Shown: positions 39,701-49,967 of the stretch, piece after piece | How positions within the stretch are numbered: position 1 is the first letter of the stretch | Layout: the number at the start of each line of letters is the position of its first letter | Source: Seohaeicola zhoushanensis | GTDB taxonomy: Bacteria; Pseudomonadota; Alphaproteobacteria; Rhodobacterales; Rhodobacteraceae | DNA length: 64,000 bases | Direction: 5' to 3' | Assembly (NCBI RefSeq): GCF_014656415.1 | Contig: NZ_BNCJ01000002.1 | Coordinates: 214,188-278,187, forward strand | Translations under genes and position numbers: made by a program | The notes under the pieces: model-generated | Seen by the model: only the letters and a program-made list of their open reading frames with translations | What the model was told of the DNA's origin: nothing | Databases searched by the model: none

Positions 39701-40930
39701 CTACTCGGCGGCCTGCCGTGCCTGCGCCTGTGGCGTCGGGTAGAGATAGTCGCGCGTCAGTGGCACCGCGTCCCGCTTGTGGCTCAGCTGGAACTGGAAC
39801 ACCGCCTGCGCCTGTTCCTCGAAGGCGAGGTAGCAGACCGTCAGGTAATAGCGCCACATCCGGATGAAGCGGTCGTCATACATCTTGCGCACGGTGTCGA
39901 GGTTCTCGTCGAACCGCGCCAGCCAGTGGCGCAGGGTCAGCGCATAATGCAGCCGCAACACCTCGAGATCGCAGTTCCACAGGCCCGAGCGCTCGATCGA
40001 GGGCGCCAGTTCCGACAGCGACGGCACATAGCCGCCGGGGAAGATATAGCGGTTGATCCATTCCGACTGCGCCATCGGCACCCCGGTGCGCCCGATGGTG
40101 TGGATCAGCGCCACGCCGTCCGGCGTCAGCAGGTCGGCGACCTTGGCGAAATAGGTGTCGAACTGCGGCAGGCCCACATGTTCGAGCATTCCGACCGAGA
40201 CGATGCGGTCGAAGGGCTCGTCCAGCAGGCGATAGTCGAGCAGCCGCAGGTCGATCCGGTCCTCCAGCCCCGCCTCGGCCACCCGCTCGCGCGCCAGCGC
40301 CAGCTGGTTCTGCGACAGCGTCACGCCCACCACCCGCGCGCCCCAGTCGCGCGCCAGCGTGATCGCCATGCCGCCCCAGCCGCAGCCGATGTCGAGCACG
40401 CGCATCCCCGGCTCGATCCGCAGCTTGGCGGCGATATGCGCCTTCTTGGCCACCTGCGCGGCCTCCAGGCTCATCTCGGGATCGGTGAAATAGGCGCAGG
40501 AATACTGCATGTCCCGGTCGAGGAAGAGCCGGTAGAGATCGTTCGAGATGTCATAGTGATGCGCCACGTTCGACCGCGACCGCTCGGGGTCGTTGCGCTG
40601 CAGGATCCGGCCCAGCCGGAACCGCGCGGCATCGACCGTCCGCGCCCAGAGCGGGGTCCTGTTGGCATAGCCGTTCCGCAGGATCATCCGCACCAGCGAG
40701 TCTATGTCGTCGCCCGCGATGGTGATCGCGCCATCCATGTAGCCCTCGCCAAGCGCCAGTTCCGGGCGCAGGCACAGCGCCTTGACCACCTCCGGACTGT
40801 GCAGATGCACCGAAGCAGATAGCCCGCCGCCGGGGCCGTAGGTATGTCTGACACCGTCAGGAAAGATCACCTCGAGGCTTCCCTCGGAGATCAGACGGCG
40901 CACCATCTTGTCAAAAACGGACTGCCACAT
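39701..40930 (-). CDS. cfa: Cyclopropane-fatty-acyl-phospholipid synthase family
   Basis: 409 residues from the ATG at 40930. SAM-binding motif [13 protein letters not shown], and the family segments [24 protein letters not shown] and [15 protein letters not shown]. Transfers a methylene group from SAM to unsaturated acyl chains of membrane lipids; related enzymes make methylated or furan-type fatty acids, so the product could differ. Divergent from aspS. Confidence 0.92.
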   Translation of the reverse strand: MWQSVFDKMVRRLISEGSLEVIFPDGVRHTYGPGGGLSASVHLHSPEVVKALCLRPELALGEGYMDGAITIAGDDIDSLVRMILRNGYANRTPLWARTVDAARFRLGRILQRNDPERSRSNVAHHYDISNDLYRLFLDRDMQYSCAYFTDPEMSLEAAQVAKKAHIAAKLRIEPGMRVLDIGCGWGGMAITLARDWGARVVGVTLSQNQLALARERVAEAGLEDRIDLRLLDYRLLDEPFDRIVSVGMLEHVGLPQFDTYFAKVADLLTPDGVALIHTIGRTGVPMAQSEWINRYIFPGGYVPSLSELAPSIERSGLWNCDLEVLRLHYALTLRHWLARFDENLDTVRKMYDDRFIRMWRYYLTVCYLAFEEQAQAVFQFQLSHKRDAVPLTRDYLYPTPQAQARQAAE

Positions 40931-40978
40931 CACAGGCCCCCCGCGCTTTTCCGATGAGTTTTTCCCAACCCGAACGGG

Positions 40979-41006
40979 ATCATACACCGGTTGGCGCAAT
41001 TTCCAA
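40979..41006 (-). promoter_or_regulatory. Predicted cfa promoter
   Basis: Minus strand TTGGAA (41001-41006) and TATGAT (40979-40984), 16-bp spacer, 48 bp upstream of the cfa ATG. Confidence 0.45.
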
Positions 41007-41043
41007 ACAATTGTTAACGATCCGGCAGGGGGTCGGGTTCCCC

Positions 41044-41072
41044 TTGACATGGCCCGCCCGGCAAGGTGTATC
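41044..41072 (+). promoter_or_regulatory. Predicted aspS promoter
   Basis: Perfect -35 TTGACA (41044-41049), 17-bp spacer, -10 TGTATC (41067-41072); the start codon follows 36 bp later with GAAGGG in front. The best sigma70-type promoter in the window. Confidence 0.65.
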
Positions 41073-41108
41073 GGCGCGATCGTCCAAATCCGTCCGAAGG
41101 GACCCGCC

Positions 41109-42890
41109 ATGCACGCCTATCGCAGCCATACCTGCGCCGATCTGACCGCCGCCAACGTGGGCGAGTCCGTCCGTCTGTCCGGATGGGTCCATCGGGTGCG
41201 AGATCACGGCGGCGTGCTCTTCATCGACCTGCGCGACCACTACGGCATCACCCAGGTCATCTGCGACCCCGACTCGCCGGCCTTCAAGGCAGTCGAGAAG
41301 GTCCGCAGCGAGTGGTGCATCCGCATCGACGGCACGGTCAAGGCGCGCGATGCGTCGCTGGTGAACCCCAAGCTCGCCACCGGCGAGATCGAGGTCTATG
41401 CCCGCGACCTCGAGGTGCTGGGCGCCGCCGGCGAGCTGCCGCTGATGGTCTTCGGCGAACAGGAATACCCCGAGGAAACCCGCCTGCGCTATCGCTTCCT
41501 CGACCTGCGCCGCGAAACGATGCAGAAGAACATGGTGCTGCGCTCGGACGTCGTCTCCTCGATCCGCAAGCGGATGTGGGACAAGGGCTTCCGCGAGTTC
41601 CAGACGCCGATCATCACCGCCTCCTCGCCCGAGGGCGCGCGCGACTTCCTGGTGCCCTCGCGGCTGCATCCGGGCAAGTTCTACGCCCTGCCGCAGGCAC
41701 CCCAGCAGTTCAAGCAGCTGCTGATGGTCTCGGGCTTCGACAAGTATTTCCAGATCGCGCCCTGCTTCCGCGACGAGGACCCGCGCGCCGACCGTTCGCC
41801 GACCGACTTCTACCAGCTCGACCTCGAGATGAGCTTTGTCACCCAGCAGGACGTCTTCGACACCGTCTCGCCGGTGATCGCGGGCATCTTCGAGGAATTC
41901 GGCAAGGGCAGGAAGGTCGACGCCCCCGCCGACTGGCCGCTGATCTCCTACCGCGACTCGGCGCTCTGGTATGGCACCGACAAGCCCGACCTGCGCAACC
42001 CGATCAAGATGCAGGTCGTCTCCGAACATTTCGCCGGCTCGGGCTTTGCCATCTTCTCGAAACTGCTCGAGCAGGAAGGCACCGAGATCCGCGCCATCCC
42101 CGCGCCCACCGGCGGCAGCCGCAAGTTCTGTGACCGCATGAACGCCTTCGCCCAGAAAGAGGGCCTGCCGGGGATGGGCTACATCTTCTGGCGTGACGGC
42201 GACAACGGCATGGAAGCCGCGGGCCCCCTGGCCAAGAACATCGGCCCCGAGCGCACCGAGGCGATCCGCCTCCAGCTGGGCCTGGGTGTTGGCGACGCCG
42301 CCTTCTTCCTGGGCGGCAAGCCCGAGGCGTTCGAGAAGGTCGCCGGCAAGGCCCGCACCGTGATTGGCGAGGAACTCGGCCTGACCGAGAAGGACCGTTT
42401 CGCCTTCGCCTGGATCGTCGACTTCCCGATGTACGAGAAGGACGCCGACAGCGGCAAGATCGACTTCTCTCACAATCCCTTCTCGATGCCGCAGGGCGGG
42501 ATCGAGGCGCTGGCGGGCGACCCGCTCAAGGTGCTCGGCTTCCAGTATGACCTCGCCTGCAACGGCTACGAGCTGATTTCCGGCGCGATCCGGAACCACA
42601 AGCCCGAGATCATGTTCAAGGCCTTCGAACTCGCCGGCTATGGCGAGGACGAGGTGCGCCGCCGCTTTGGCGGGATGGTCAACGCCTTCCAGTATGGCGC
42701 GCCCCCGCACGGCGGCTGCGCGGCGGGCATCGACCGCATCGTCATGCTGCTGGCCGATACCGCCAACATCCGCGAGGTCATCCTCTTCCCGATGAACCAG
42801 CGCGCCGAAGACCTGATGATGAACGCGCCCTCCGAGCCCACCAGCGACCAGCTGATGGAACTGGGCCTGCGGGTCATTCCGAAGGAATAG
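41109..42890 (+). CDS. aspS: Aspartyl-tRNA synthetase
   Basis: 593 residues, the normal bacterial length. OB-fold anticodon-binding domain (about 1-110), class II core with motif 2 ([19 protein letters not shown]) and motif 3 ([14 protein letters not shown]), and the bacterial insertion domain between. Charges tRNA-Asp, perhaps also tRNA-Asn in organisms that use the amidotransferase route. Start at 41109 by ribosome site and [12 protein letters not shown]; the upstream in-frame part is promoter DNA. Its 3' end overlaps the methyltransferase gene by 17 bp, tail to tail. Confidence 0.98.
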   Translation: MHAYRSHTCADLTAANVGESVRLSGWVHRVRDHGGVLFIDLRDHYGITQVICDPDSPAFKAVEKVRSEWCIRIDGTVKARDASLVNPKLATGEIEVYARDLEVLGAAGELPLMVFGEQEYPEETRLRYRFLDLRRETMQKNMVLRSDVVSSIRKRMWDKGFREFQTPIITASSPEGARDFLVPSRLHPGKFYALPQAPQQFKQLLMVSGFDKYFQIAPCFRDEDPRADRSPTDFYQLDLEMSFVTQQDVFDTVSPVIAGIFEEFGKGRKVDAPADWPLISYRDSALWYGTDKPDLRNPIKMQVVSEHFAGSGFAIFSKLLEQEGTEIRAIPAPTGGSRKFCDRMNAFAQKEGLPGMGYIFWRDGDNGMEAAGPLAKNIGPERTEAIRLQLGLGVGDAAFFLGGKPEAFEKVAGKARTVIGEELGLTEKDRFAFAWIVDFPMYEKDADSGKIDFSHNPFSMPQGGIEALAGDPLKVLGFQYDLACNGYELISGAIRNHKPEIMFKAFELAGYGEDEVRRRFGGMVNAFQYGAPPHGGCAAGIDRIVMLLADTANIREVILFPMNQRAEDLMMNAPSEPTSDQLMELGLRVIPKE

Positions 42891-43764
42891 GCCGCTTGCG
42901 CCGATTGTGCCCCCCGCGCGGCAGCGCGGGGTCGTAGATCGGCGTGTCCCGCTCGCGCAGCCGCAGCTCGCCCCGCTCCAGCTGGGCAATCCGCGTGCGC
43001 GCGATGGCGACATACTCCTCGGAAATATCGCAACCGAACCCCCAGCGGCGGTGCTTGAGCGCCGCGATGACACTGCTGCCGACGCCGACATAGGGGTCGA
43101 GCACCGAGTCGCCGGGATCGGTCAGCGCCAGCACCAACCGTTCGACCAGCTCGACCGGGAATTGGCAGGGGTGCAGCGTCTTCTCGACATGGGCGGCCTT
43201 GACGTTGGGAATCTCCCAGATGTCGCTCGGGTTCTTGCCCAGCGGGTTGCCCGACAGGGCACCCGCCTTCGGCCCCTTGTAATGCCGCTTGCCCGGAAAC
43301 TTCGCCGGCATCCGGATCGCGTCGAGGTTGAAGACGTAATCGTCGGACTTGGTGAACCACAGGATGGTCTCGTAGCGCCCCGACAGGCGGCGCGAACAAT
43401 GCAGCCCGTGTCCGTAATGCCAGACGATGCGGTTGCGCAGCCTCAGCCCGAAGGACTTGAAAACCGGGTAGAGCAGCGCATCCAGCGGCACCACCTCGCC
43501 ATCGTCGACATGGTTGCCGACCTGCCAGCAGATCGACCCGGTCTCGGCCAGCAGGCGGACGCATTCGCCGATCACCGCCCGCTGCTCCTCGACATAGGCC
43601 CCGAGCGTCGAGCGGCGTTCGTATGGCTTGCCGTTGTTGTAGGGCGGCGAGGTCACGATCAGGTTGAAGGCGCCGGCGGGCAGCCGCGCCAGGAAGTCGC
43701 GGTTGTCGCAGACGGCCAGGCTGTGTCCGGGCGGCTGGTCGGGCAGGGACACGATCCGGTTCAT
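42874..43764 (-). CDS. Site-specific DNA methyltransferase (beta-class, N4/N6), orphan
   Basis: 296 residues. Catalytic motif TSPPYN at residues 38-43 precedes the SAM motif DPYVGVGSS, the beta-class order. The TSPPY form is common in N4-cytosine and some N6-adenine enzymes. The C-terminus is basic ([14 protein letters not shown]). No restriction gene or specificity subunit is nearby, so it is an orphan with a possible regulatory role. Convergent with aspS. Confidence 0.9.
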   Translation of the reverse strand: MNRIVSLPDQPPGHSLAVCDNRDFLARLPAGAFNLIVTSPPYNNGKPYERRSTLGAYVEEQRAVIGECVRLLAETGSICWQVGNHVDDGEVVPLDALLYPVFKSFGLRLRNRIVWHYGHGLHCSRRLSGRYETILWFTKSDDYVFNLDAIRMPAKFPGKRHYKGPKAGALSGNPLGKNPSDIWEIPNVKAAHVEKTLHPCQFPVELVERLVLALTDPGDSVLDPYVGVGSSVIAALKHRRWGFGCDISEEYVAIARTRIAQLERGELRLRERDTPIYDPALPRGGHNRRKRPIPSE

Positions 43765-43972
43765 CTCTGCCTGCCTGTCCTTCTCGTCGCCGCGCCCGCG
43801 GGGTATAGACCGACCGGGCCGGCGATGTCACGCCCGGGCGGGCATCCGCGGCATTCCGCCAATCCGCCGACGGAACCCCCGCGGCCGCGCGTTTCAGGCA
43901 TGACGCGGGCCGGAAAGGCCCTATTCTTGGCGCAGGGCCGGCCGCTGCCGGCAATCTGAATAGTGGGGTCAC

Positions 43973-45358
43973 ATGGCGGGTTTTTCTCCCGATCTGGCGG
44001 AAATCCGGTTTGGTTGCGGCCTGTCGCCGACGATCGCGCCGCCAACATCGACCCAGGCCATGCTGCAGGGCCTGCAGGGCCCCGACGAGATGGCGCAGCG
44101 CTTTGCCATAGACAGCTATGCCGACTACGAGACCTGGCTGACGGCAACACGCCATTTGCGCAAGGGCGAGGATCCGCAGGACAAGCGCGACAAGATGCAG
44201 GCGCTCGAAGCCTTCAAGAAGGCGCGACGCGACCAGGCTTTGGCCTCGCTCGGCTGGGCGATGCAGGCGCAGCTGCGCTGGACCTGGACCGGCACGGGAT
44301 TCCGCGAACGGCTCGTCTCCTTCTGGGCCGACCATTTCACCGCCATGGGCAAGAACGTGCTGATGCGCACCGGCGTCGCGCCCTATGTCGAAACCTCGAT
44401 CCGCCCGCATGTCGCTGCCAGCTTTCCCGACCTGGTGATCGCGGCCGTGACCAGCCCGCTGATGCTGCACTATCTGGACCAGGTCACCTCGGTCGGCCCC
44501 AACAGCCGCGCCGCCAGGCGGCGCGAGGCGCTGGGCGGGCTGAACGAGAACCTCGCCCGCGAGGTGATGGAGCTGCACACGCTGGGCGTCGGCGGCCCCT
44601 ATACGCAGGACGACGTGCGACAGCTGGCCGAGCTCTTCACCGGGCTCAGCGTCAACAAGCAATCCGGTTTCGCCTTTCGCCCGGCCTACGCCGAGCCGGG
44701 TGCGGAAACGATCCTGGGCCGGCGCTACGGCGGTGATCCGGCAAGGCTGGATTCGGTACATGCGGCCCTGCGCGACCTGGCGCTGCATCCGGCCACGGCG
44801 GAACATATCTCGCGGAAGCTGGCGGTGCATTTCGTCTCCGATACTCCTGATCCGGATCTCGTTTCGGCAATGACGGCCCGGTTTCTCGACACCGGGGGCG
44901 ACCTCGTCAAAGTCTACTCAGTTCTGCTGGGCCATCCCGCCGCCTGGGCAGAACCCCTGCGGAACGTGAAGCCGCCCCAGCATTTCGTCGGTTCGGCCTG
45001 GCGCGCACTTGCGGTGACGCCCGAGCGGGTGGCGGCGATGCGCCCGCGCGAGATTCGCCAGGGATTCGACAGGCCCCTGGCCACCATGGGCCAGCCCTGG
45101 CTGACCCCGAACGGCCCCGACGGCTTTCCCGAGCAGGACGAGGCCTGGGTGACCCCGCAGGGCGTAGCCGCCCGGCTGCTCTGGGCGGTGAACGTGCCGC
45201 AGACCCTGCGCCCCCAGCTGCCCGATCCGCGCGCCTTCGTCGATCAGGCGCTTGGCCGGTTCGCCACCGATGCGGTGCGCTTTGCCGCCGCCGCCGCCGA
45301 GAGCCAGGCCGAGGCGGTGGGCCTCGTTTTGGCCTCGCCCGCCTTTCAGCGCCGTTGA
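43973..45358 (+). CDS. DUF1800 family protein
   Basis: 461 residues, with family hallmarks SFWADHFTAMGKN and NENLAREVMELHTLGVGGPYTQDDV. No obvious signal peptide (MAGFSPDLAEIRFG). DUF1800 genes are usually paired with DUF1501, as here, 10 bp upstream of it. Function unknown; the pair is often considered part of an exported system in marine bacteria. Confidence 0.9.
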   Translation: MAGFSPDLAEIRFGCGLSPTIAPPTSTQAMLQGLQGPDEMAQRFAIDSYADYETWLTATRHLRKGEDPQDKRDKMQALEAFKKARRDQALASLGWAMQAQLRWTWTGTGFRERLVSFWADHFTAMGKNVLMRTGVAPYVETSIRPHVAASFPDLVIAAVTSPLMLHYLDQVTSVGPNSRAARRREALGGLNENLAREVMELHTLGVGGPYTQDDVRQLAELFTGLSVNKQSGFAFRPAYAEPGAETILGRRYGGDPARLDSVHAALRDLALHPATAEHISRKLAVHFVSDTPDPDLVSAMTARFLDTGGDLVKVYSVLLGHPAAWAEPLRNVKPPQHFVGSAWRALAVTPERVAAMRPREIRQGFDRPLATMGQPWLTPNGPDGFPEQDEAWVTPQGVAARLLWAVNVPQTLRPQLPDPRAFVDQALGRFATDAVRFAAAAAESQAEAVGLVLASPAFQRR

Positions 45359-45368
45359 GGAGCCTGCC

Positions 45369-46538
45369 ATGACCCGTCCCTTCACCCGCCGCGGCTTCCT
45401 CGCCCGCTCTGCGCTGATTGGCTGTTCGGCGGCCGCGAGCCCCTTCCTGACCCGCATCAGCCTGGCCGCCGCCCCCTGGGACGCGCGCCTGGTGGTGATC
45501 GTTCTGCGTGGCGCGATGGACGGGCTGGACGTGGTGCAGCCCTATGGCGACCCGGACTATGCCCGCGCGCGCGGCGCCCTGGCAGGCGGGCCGCAGAACG
45601 GTGCCGCCGAACTCGATGGCTTCTTCTCCCTGCACCCGGCACTGGGCACCCTGATGCCGCTCTGGGCCGCGGGCGAGCTGGGTTTCGTGCACGCCGTCTC
45701 GACCCCCTACCGCGAGAAGCGCAGCCACTTCGACGGGCAGGACATCCTCGAGGCCGGCACCGACACCCTGGGCGCGGTGCGCGATGGCTGGCTGAACCGG
45801 CTGCTGACCCGACTGCCAGGGGTGGAAACGCGCACGGCCTTCGCCATCGGCCATGGCGAGATGAAGATCCTTGGCGGCGCGGCCCCGGTGGCAGACTGGA
45901 CCCCCGAGGTCGACCTGGCGCTCAGCCCGCAGGCCATGCAACTGGCCGAGCGGATCATGCAGGAGGACCCGGCCTTTCACGCCGCCTTCGCCGAGGCTTC
46001 CATGTTGGCCGGCGGAGGCATGGGCGGGGCGGACAAGGCCGGCGCCCACCTGGAAGTCGCGAAATTCGCGGCCGAGCAGTTGCGTGGCGACACCCGGATC
46101 GCAGCCTTTTCGATCAATGGCTGGGACACGCACGGGCGACAGCACAAGACACTGATACCGGCCCTCGAACGCCTGGCCGGCACGCTTACGTCCCTGCGCG
46201 ACACCCTGGGCCCGGCGGTCTGGGGCAAGACCGCCGTGGTCGCGATGACCGAATTCGGGCGCACCGTGCGGATCAATGGTACCGGGGGGACCGACCACGG
46301 TACCGGCGGCGCCATGGTGCTCGCCGGCGGTGCCATCCGCGGTGGAAAGGTCCACGGCACCTGGCCTGGTCTCGACGAGGCGTCCCTGTTCGAACGGCGC
46401 GACCTGATGCCAACGGCTGATGTACGCGCGCCGGCGGCCTGGCTGCTGCATGGCCTCACAGGCCTCGACAGGGCGGCAATCGAGCAGGTGGTCTTCCCGG
46501 GCCTCGACATGGGGCGCGATGCCGGGTTCCTGCGTTAG
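45369..46538 (+). CDS. DUF1501 family exported protein (Tat substrate)
   Basis: 389 residues from the ATG at 45369. A Tat-type signal (TRRGFLARSA, then hydrophobic stretch and AAA cleavage) predicts folded export. The body has AMTEFGRTVRINGTGGTDHG and GGAIRGGKVHGTWPG, features of DUF1501, which belongs to the alkaline-phosphatase-like fold group. Enzymatic activity is unknown. Forms a two-gene unit with DUF1800. Confidence 0.9.
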   Translation: MTRPFTRRGFLARSALIGCSAAASPFLTRISLAAAPWDARLVVIVLRGAMDGLDVVQPYGDPDYARARGALAGGPQNGAAELDGFFSLHPALGTLMPLWAAGELGFVHAVSTPYREKRSHFDGQDILEAGTDTLGAVRDGWLNRLLTRLPGVETRTAFAIGHGEMKILGGAAPVADWTPEVDLALSPQAMQLAERIMQEDPAFHAAFAEASMLAGGGMGGADKAGAHLEVAKFAAEQLRGDTRIAAFSINGWDTHGRQHKTLIPALERLAGTLTSLRDTLGPAVWGKTAVVAMTEFGRTVRINGTGGTDHGTGGAMVLAGGAIRGGKVHGTWPGLDEASLFERRDLMPTADVRAPAAWLLHGLTGLDRAAIEQVVFPGLDMGRDAGFLR

Positions 46539-46592
46539 GCGCGCCGAGAATCCATCTTCCATGCCGGCCGTTCGCCCCCTAGTGTCGCGGTC

Positions 46593-47309
46593 ATGAGCAT
46601 TGACAGACCTATTGGCCCGATCGTCGAGAACTGGACCCCGCCACCACGCCCGAGCGGCGAGGCGATGGAGGGGCGTTATGCACGCCTCGAACGGCTTGAC
46701 CCGGCCAGGCATGCCCAGGCCCTTTTCGATGCCTTCGCCGGGCATCATTGGCTGTGGGATTACATGCCGCAGGGCCCGTTCGAGACAGCGCAGCAATACC
46801 GCGACTGGGCCGAGGCGGCCGCGCGGGGCGCAGATCCGTTCTTCTACGCGATCATCGACAAGGAAACCGACTCGGTTACAGGGGCCGCCAGTTACCTCAG
46901 GATCGCGCCCGAGGCCGGGTCGATCGAGGTCGGCAATATCTGCTTTTCGCCTGCGCTGCAGCGCACGCGCGCTGCGACCGAGGCGATGGCGCTGATGATG
47001 GGCTGGGCTTTCGACGCGGGATATCGCCGCTATGAATGGAAGTGCAACGCGCTGAACCGGCCATCGCGCCTGGCGGCCCAGCGGCTCGGCTTCAGCTACG
47101 AGGGCATCTTCCGGCAGGCGCTGGTCGTGAAGGGGCGCAACCGCGACACGGCCTGGTTCGCCTGTATCGACAAGGAATGGCCGGCGCTGCGCGCCGCCTT
47201 CGAGACCTGGCTGGATCCGGTGAATTTCGAGGCCTCCGGCGCTCAGAAACAGAGCCTTTCCAACCTGACTGCGCCGGTGCTGGTTGCGTGCGATCCCTCC
47301 CTCAGCTGA
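46593..47309 (+). CDS. GNAT family N-acetyltransferase (RimJ/RimL type)
   Basis: 238 residues with the RimJ/L-type GNAT fold: EVGNICFSPALQRTRAATEAM around the acetyl-CoA loop and NRPSRLAAQRLGFSYEG at the C-terminal part of the domain. A further ~60 residues follow. Cytosolic; acceptor could be a protein N-terminus or a small amine. Converges with the small gene at 47348. Confidence 0.9.
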   Translation: MSIDRPIGPIVENWTPPPRPSGEAMEGRYARLERLDPARHAQALFDAFAGHHWLWDYMPQGPFETAQQYRDWAEAAARGADPFFYAIIDKETDSVTGAASYLRIAPEAGSIEVGNICFSPALQRTRAATEAMALMMGWAFDAGYRRYEWKCNALNRPSRLAAQRLGFSYEGIFRQALVVKGRNRDTAWFACIDKEWPALRAAFETWLDPVNFEASGAQKQSLSNLTAPVLVACDPSLS

Positions 47310-47347
47310 GGCTAGATAGCACCGTTCCAGCTGAGCTGGGAGCGGAG

Positions 47348-47491
47348 TCATGACCGCTCGCGTGGGGCTAAGATCCGGATCAGCCGAGGATGCTTTTCGC
47401 CGCGCTCCCGGATTTCTCGCGCGGCGCGCCGGGCCTGCAGGTAGAGTGCGATAAGCAGTGTTGCAATTGCGATTACGAAGCTTTCCACCAT
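47348..47491 (-). CDS. Small single-pass membrane protein (47 aa), coupled to a receiver gene
   Basis: 47 codons: an N-terminal hydrophobic helix (MVESFVIAIATLLIALYLQ) and a basic cytoplasmic tail (RRAAREIRERGEKHPRLIRI). The ATG shares a base with the stop of the upstream receiver gene (TGATG), with GAGGG upstream, so translation is likely coupled. Function unknown; the arrangement suggests a membrane tether or partner for the receiver protein. Confidence 0.65.
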   Translation of the reverse strand: MVESFVIAIATLLIALYLQARRAAREIRERGEKHPRLIRILAPRERS

Positions 47492-48207
47492 CAGATTGCC
47501 CTCGGTTCGGCCAGGCGGGCTTGAAGCACTCCGGCCAACTGGCTGCGCTCGGCCCCAGCTAGGTTGCCGGAGCCGCGGGCACGGGCCAGAGCGCTGGCCG
47601 CATCGGCCAGCGCAGCGTCATTGCTGCTGTATGCGAGGCCAGCCACGAATTGCGCGATGTAATCGATGTCCGCCCCGCACGGATCCTCGAGCCGGCTTGC
47701 GACCAGTGTGAAGTCGTCCTGCAGCGCCAGCGGATCCGGCACCACGTGTTCGTCGCTGATGCCGCGCGGCCCCGCCGGTTGGCGGTCAGCGGGCAGGCGC
47801 GACAGGATCGCGGCCTGGAACAGCGCAAGCGAGGTGATCGGCTTGGCCAGGAATGCATCGGCCCCGGCGGCCGCCGCCTCGACCTCGCCCCCAGGATCAG
47901 CCGAGGCGCCAAGCAGGACCGAGATCCGCGGCACCGCCCGGTCGAGTTCGCGGATCAGTTCGGTGCCCGACCCGTCGGGCAGGCCGAGGTCGACGATCAC
48001 CGCCGTGGGGCGATAGACCTGCAGGTGCCGTCGCGCCGCGCGCAGGCTGTCCGCGCGGCGGATGCGCGCCCCGCTGCGCAGACAGAGCAGGCGTAGGGCC
48101 TCGCTGGCATAGCGGCTGTCCTCCACCACCAGGACGGTCAGCCCAAGCAGGGGCCTGCCGGCCGTGGGGCCGGGATAGGGGGCGGGCAGGCGGTCCGAAT
48201 CATCCAT
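47491..48207 (-). CDS. Response regulator receiver protein without DNA-binding domain
   Basis: 238 residues. REC domain at about 22-140 with phospho-acceptor D73 (VIVDLGLPDG) and conserved Lys in FLAKPI. The C-terminal ~95 residues are helical (FVAGLAYSSNDAALADAASALARARG) and resemble a phosphotransfer-like or dimerisation bundle, with no known output domain. Part of a cluster of signalling genes from 47.3 to 52.2 kb. Confidence 0.88.
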   Translation of the reverse strand: MDDSDRLPAPYPGPTAGRPLLGLTVLVVEDSRYASEALRLLCLRSGARIRRADSLRAARRHLQVYRPTAVIVDLGLPDGSGTELIRELDRAVPRISVLLGASADPGGEVEAAAAGADAFLAKPITSLALFQAAILSRLPADRQPAGPRGISDEHVVPDPLALQDDFTLVASRLEDPCGADIDYIAQFVAGLAYSSNDAALADAASALARARGSGNLAGAERSQLAGVLQARLAEPRAI

Positions 48208-48351
48208 GATCCTCTCCCTTGTGCGATCACCTCCAGGCTAGCCTCGGCAAGCTAATGCCCGGTTAACGCCGGGCCGCGCTGAAACGTCCACTTGCCCTTG
48301 GCCAGCCCCCGCCGCATAAGCGTTGCCGGACCCAATCGGAGGGAGAACAGG

Positions 48352-48756
48352 ATGATCGGACGCCTCAACCATGTCGCCATCGCGGTGCCCGACCTCGATG
48401 CGGCGTCGGCGCAGTATCGCGATGCGCTGGGCGCCAAGGTCGGTGCGCCGCAGGACGAACCCGACCACGGCGTGACGGTTGTCTTCATAGAACTGCCCAA
48501 CACCAAGATCGAACTGCTCTATCCGCTTGGGGAGAACAGCCCGATTGCCGGTTTCCTCGAGAAGAACCCCGCTGGCGGCATTCACCACGTCTGCTACGAG
48601 GTGGACGATATCCTCGCGGCGCGCGATCACCTGAAGGCAACAGGCGCGCGGGTGCTTGGTTCGGGTGAGCCGAAGATCGGCGCGCATGGCAAGCCCGTAT
48701 TGTTCCTGCATCCAAAGGATTTCAACGGCTGCCTCGTCGAGCTGGAACAGGTCTGA
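48352..48756 (+). CDS. mce: Methylmalonyl-CoA epimerase
   Basis: 134 residues from the ATG at 48352 (GGAGGGAG upstream). VOC fold with metal ligands His in LNHVAIAV and IHHVCYEV and Glu in CLVELEQV. Interconverts the two methylmalonyl-CoA isomers in propionyl-CoA catabolism. Adjacent DUF1467 follows at 3 bp, the usual partner in this group. Confidence 0.94.
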   Translation: MIGRLNHVAIAVPDLDAASAQYRDALGAKVGAPQDEPDHGVTVVFIELPNTKIELLYPLGENSPIAGFLEKNPAGGIHHVCYEVDDILAARDHLKATGARVLGSGEPKIGAHGKPVLFLHPKDFNGCLVELEQV

Positions 48757-48759
48757 GCC

Positions 48760-49032
48760 ATGGGTCCGGTTTCTGGCATCGTCCTTTACGTCATCATCTG
48801 GTTCCTTTGCTTCTTCGTGGCCCTGCCGATGCGGCTGCGGACCCAGGGAGATAGCGGCAGCGTCGTTCCGGGCACGCATTCCGGGGCGCCTGAAGTGCAT
48901 CACCTCAAGCGCAAGGCGATCATCGTATCCGTCGTCGCGCTGGTGATCTGGGCAATCGTCGCCACGATCATCCTGTCGGGCTGGATCACCATGGACGACA
49001 TCGACGTCTTCCGGCCGACACGCTGGGATTAA
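48760..49032 (+). CDS. DUF1467 family membrane protein
   Basis: 90 residues with two membrane helices (VLYVIIWFLCFFVALP; IIVSVVALVIWAIVATIIL) and the conserved MRLRTQGD between them. Function unknown. Co-transcribed with mce. Its stop overlaps the stop of the convergent histidine kinase gene by 4 bp. Confidence 0.92.
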   Translation: MGPVSGIVLYVIIWFLCFFVALPMRLRTQGDSGSVVPGTHSGAPEVHHLKRKAIIVSVVALVIWAIVATIILSGWITMDDIDVFRPTRWD

Positions 49033-49766
49033 TGGAGTGGCGGCGCGGCCTTGGGGAAGCGCAACACCAGGTGGCATCCACGTTCGGCCTCCGGATCGAC
49101 CCACTCGATCCGGCCGCCGTAATGGGTGGCGATCTTGCGCACATTTGCCAGACCCATGCCGCTGCCCTCCACCTGGTCGCGCGGTTTCAGCGTCGTCATC
49201 ACCTCGAACACACGGGCGCGGGAATCTGGCGGAATACCGGGCCCGTCGTCGGCAATCTCCAGACAGATACAACCGTCTTCCTCGCGGGTTGAAAGCCGTA
49301 TGGTGCCCTTGTCGCGGTCGTGATGCTTGATCGCGTTGGACAGCAAGGACGAGACCAGGGTCACCGCGTCGTTGCGGCCGATCCGGATGCTGCGGGCGCC
49401 GATATCGCGGATCAACCGTAACCCGGGCGGCATTCGCAGATGGTCCAGGACCGACTCGATCGCCTCGTCCCAGGGTACGTCGTCATCGCTCTGCATCCGG
49501 CCGATCCGGGAATAGATCAGCAGATCGATCAACATGCGATCGAGCCGGCGCATATGGGTATTCATCAGCGCCAGATTCTCCTTCAGGGATCCGTCGATGC
49601 GAATTCCGGCCTCGCGAAGGTCCTCCTCGATCCATTGTGGCAGCTCCAGCAGGGCGCGAACCGAACTGCGCACGTCATGACTAACGAGATAGATGAAATT
49701 CTCGAACTCCTGCGCCGTGGCGCCGGGGGATGACGGGCCCGATTCGTGACGTTTTCGTGGTTCCAT
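49029..49766 (-). CDS. Soluble histidine kinase
   Basis: 245 residues from the ATG at 49766. No sensor or membrane segment: a HisKA-like helix pair with H30 (VSHDVRSSVRALL) begins almost at once, followed by HATPase boxes LLSNAIKHH, ADDGPGIPP and GSGMGLANVRKI. It resembles the kinase halves of phytochrome-like enzymes. Divergent from the receiver-kinase-receiver operon, 200 bp away, and likely linked with it. Confidence 0.9.
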   Translation of the reverse strand: MEPRKRHESGPSSPGATAQEFENFIYLVSHDVRSSVRALLELPQWIEEDLREAGIRIDGSLKENLALMNTHMRRLDRMLIDLLIYSRIGRMQSDDDVPWDEAIESVLDHLRMPPGLRLIRDIGARSIRIGRNDAVTLVSSLLSNAIKHHDRDKGTIRLSTREEDGCICLEIADDGPGIPPDSRARVFEVMTTLKPRDQVEGSGMGLANVRKIATHYGGRIEWVDPEAERGCHLVLRFPKAAPPLH

Positions 49767-49967
49767 GTGTGTCCTCGCGCCAAGACTGTGCCGCAAGTGC
49801 TAGCGGACAAGCCCTAACACGGTCTTAACCGCGCCCGGTTGGATGCGCCGAATTCACATGAGATCGATTCAAATTCAGGGAATTCAGGTTGCGGGATTAA
49901 CCGGAGGGTAACGCTCTGCCGTCAGGTTGGCGAAGTGAGGTCATCCGGGGCTAACGAGGACGATTCG

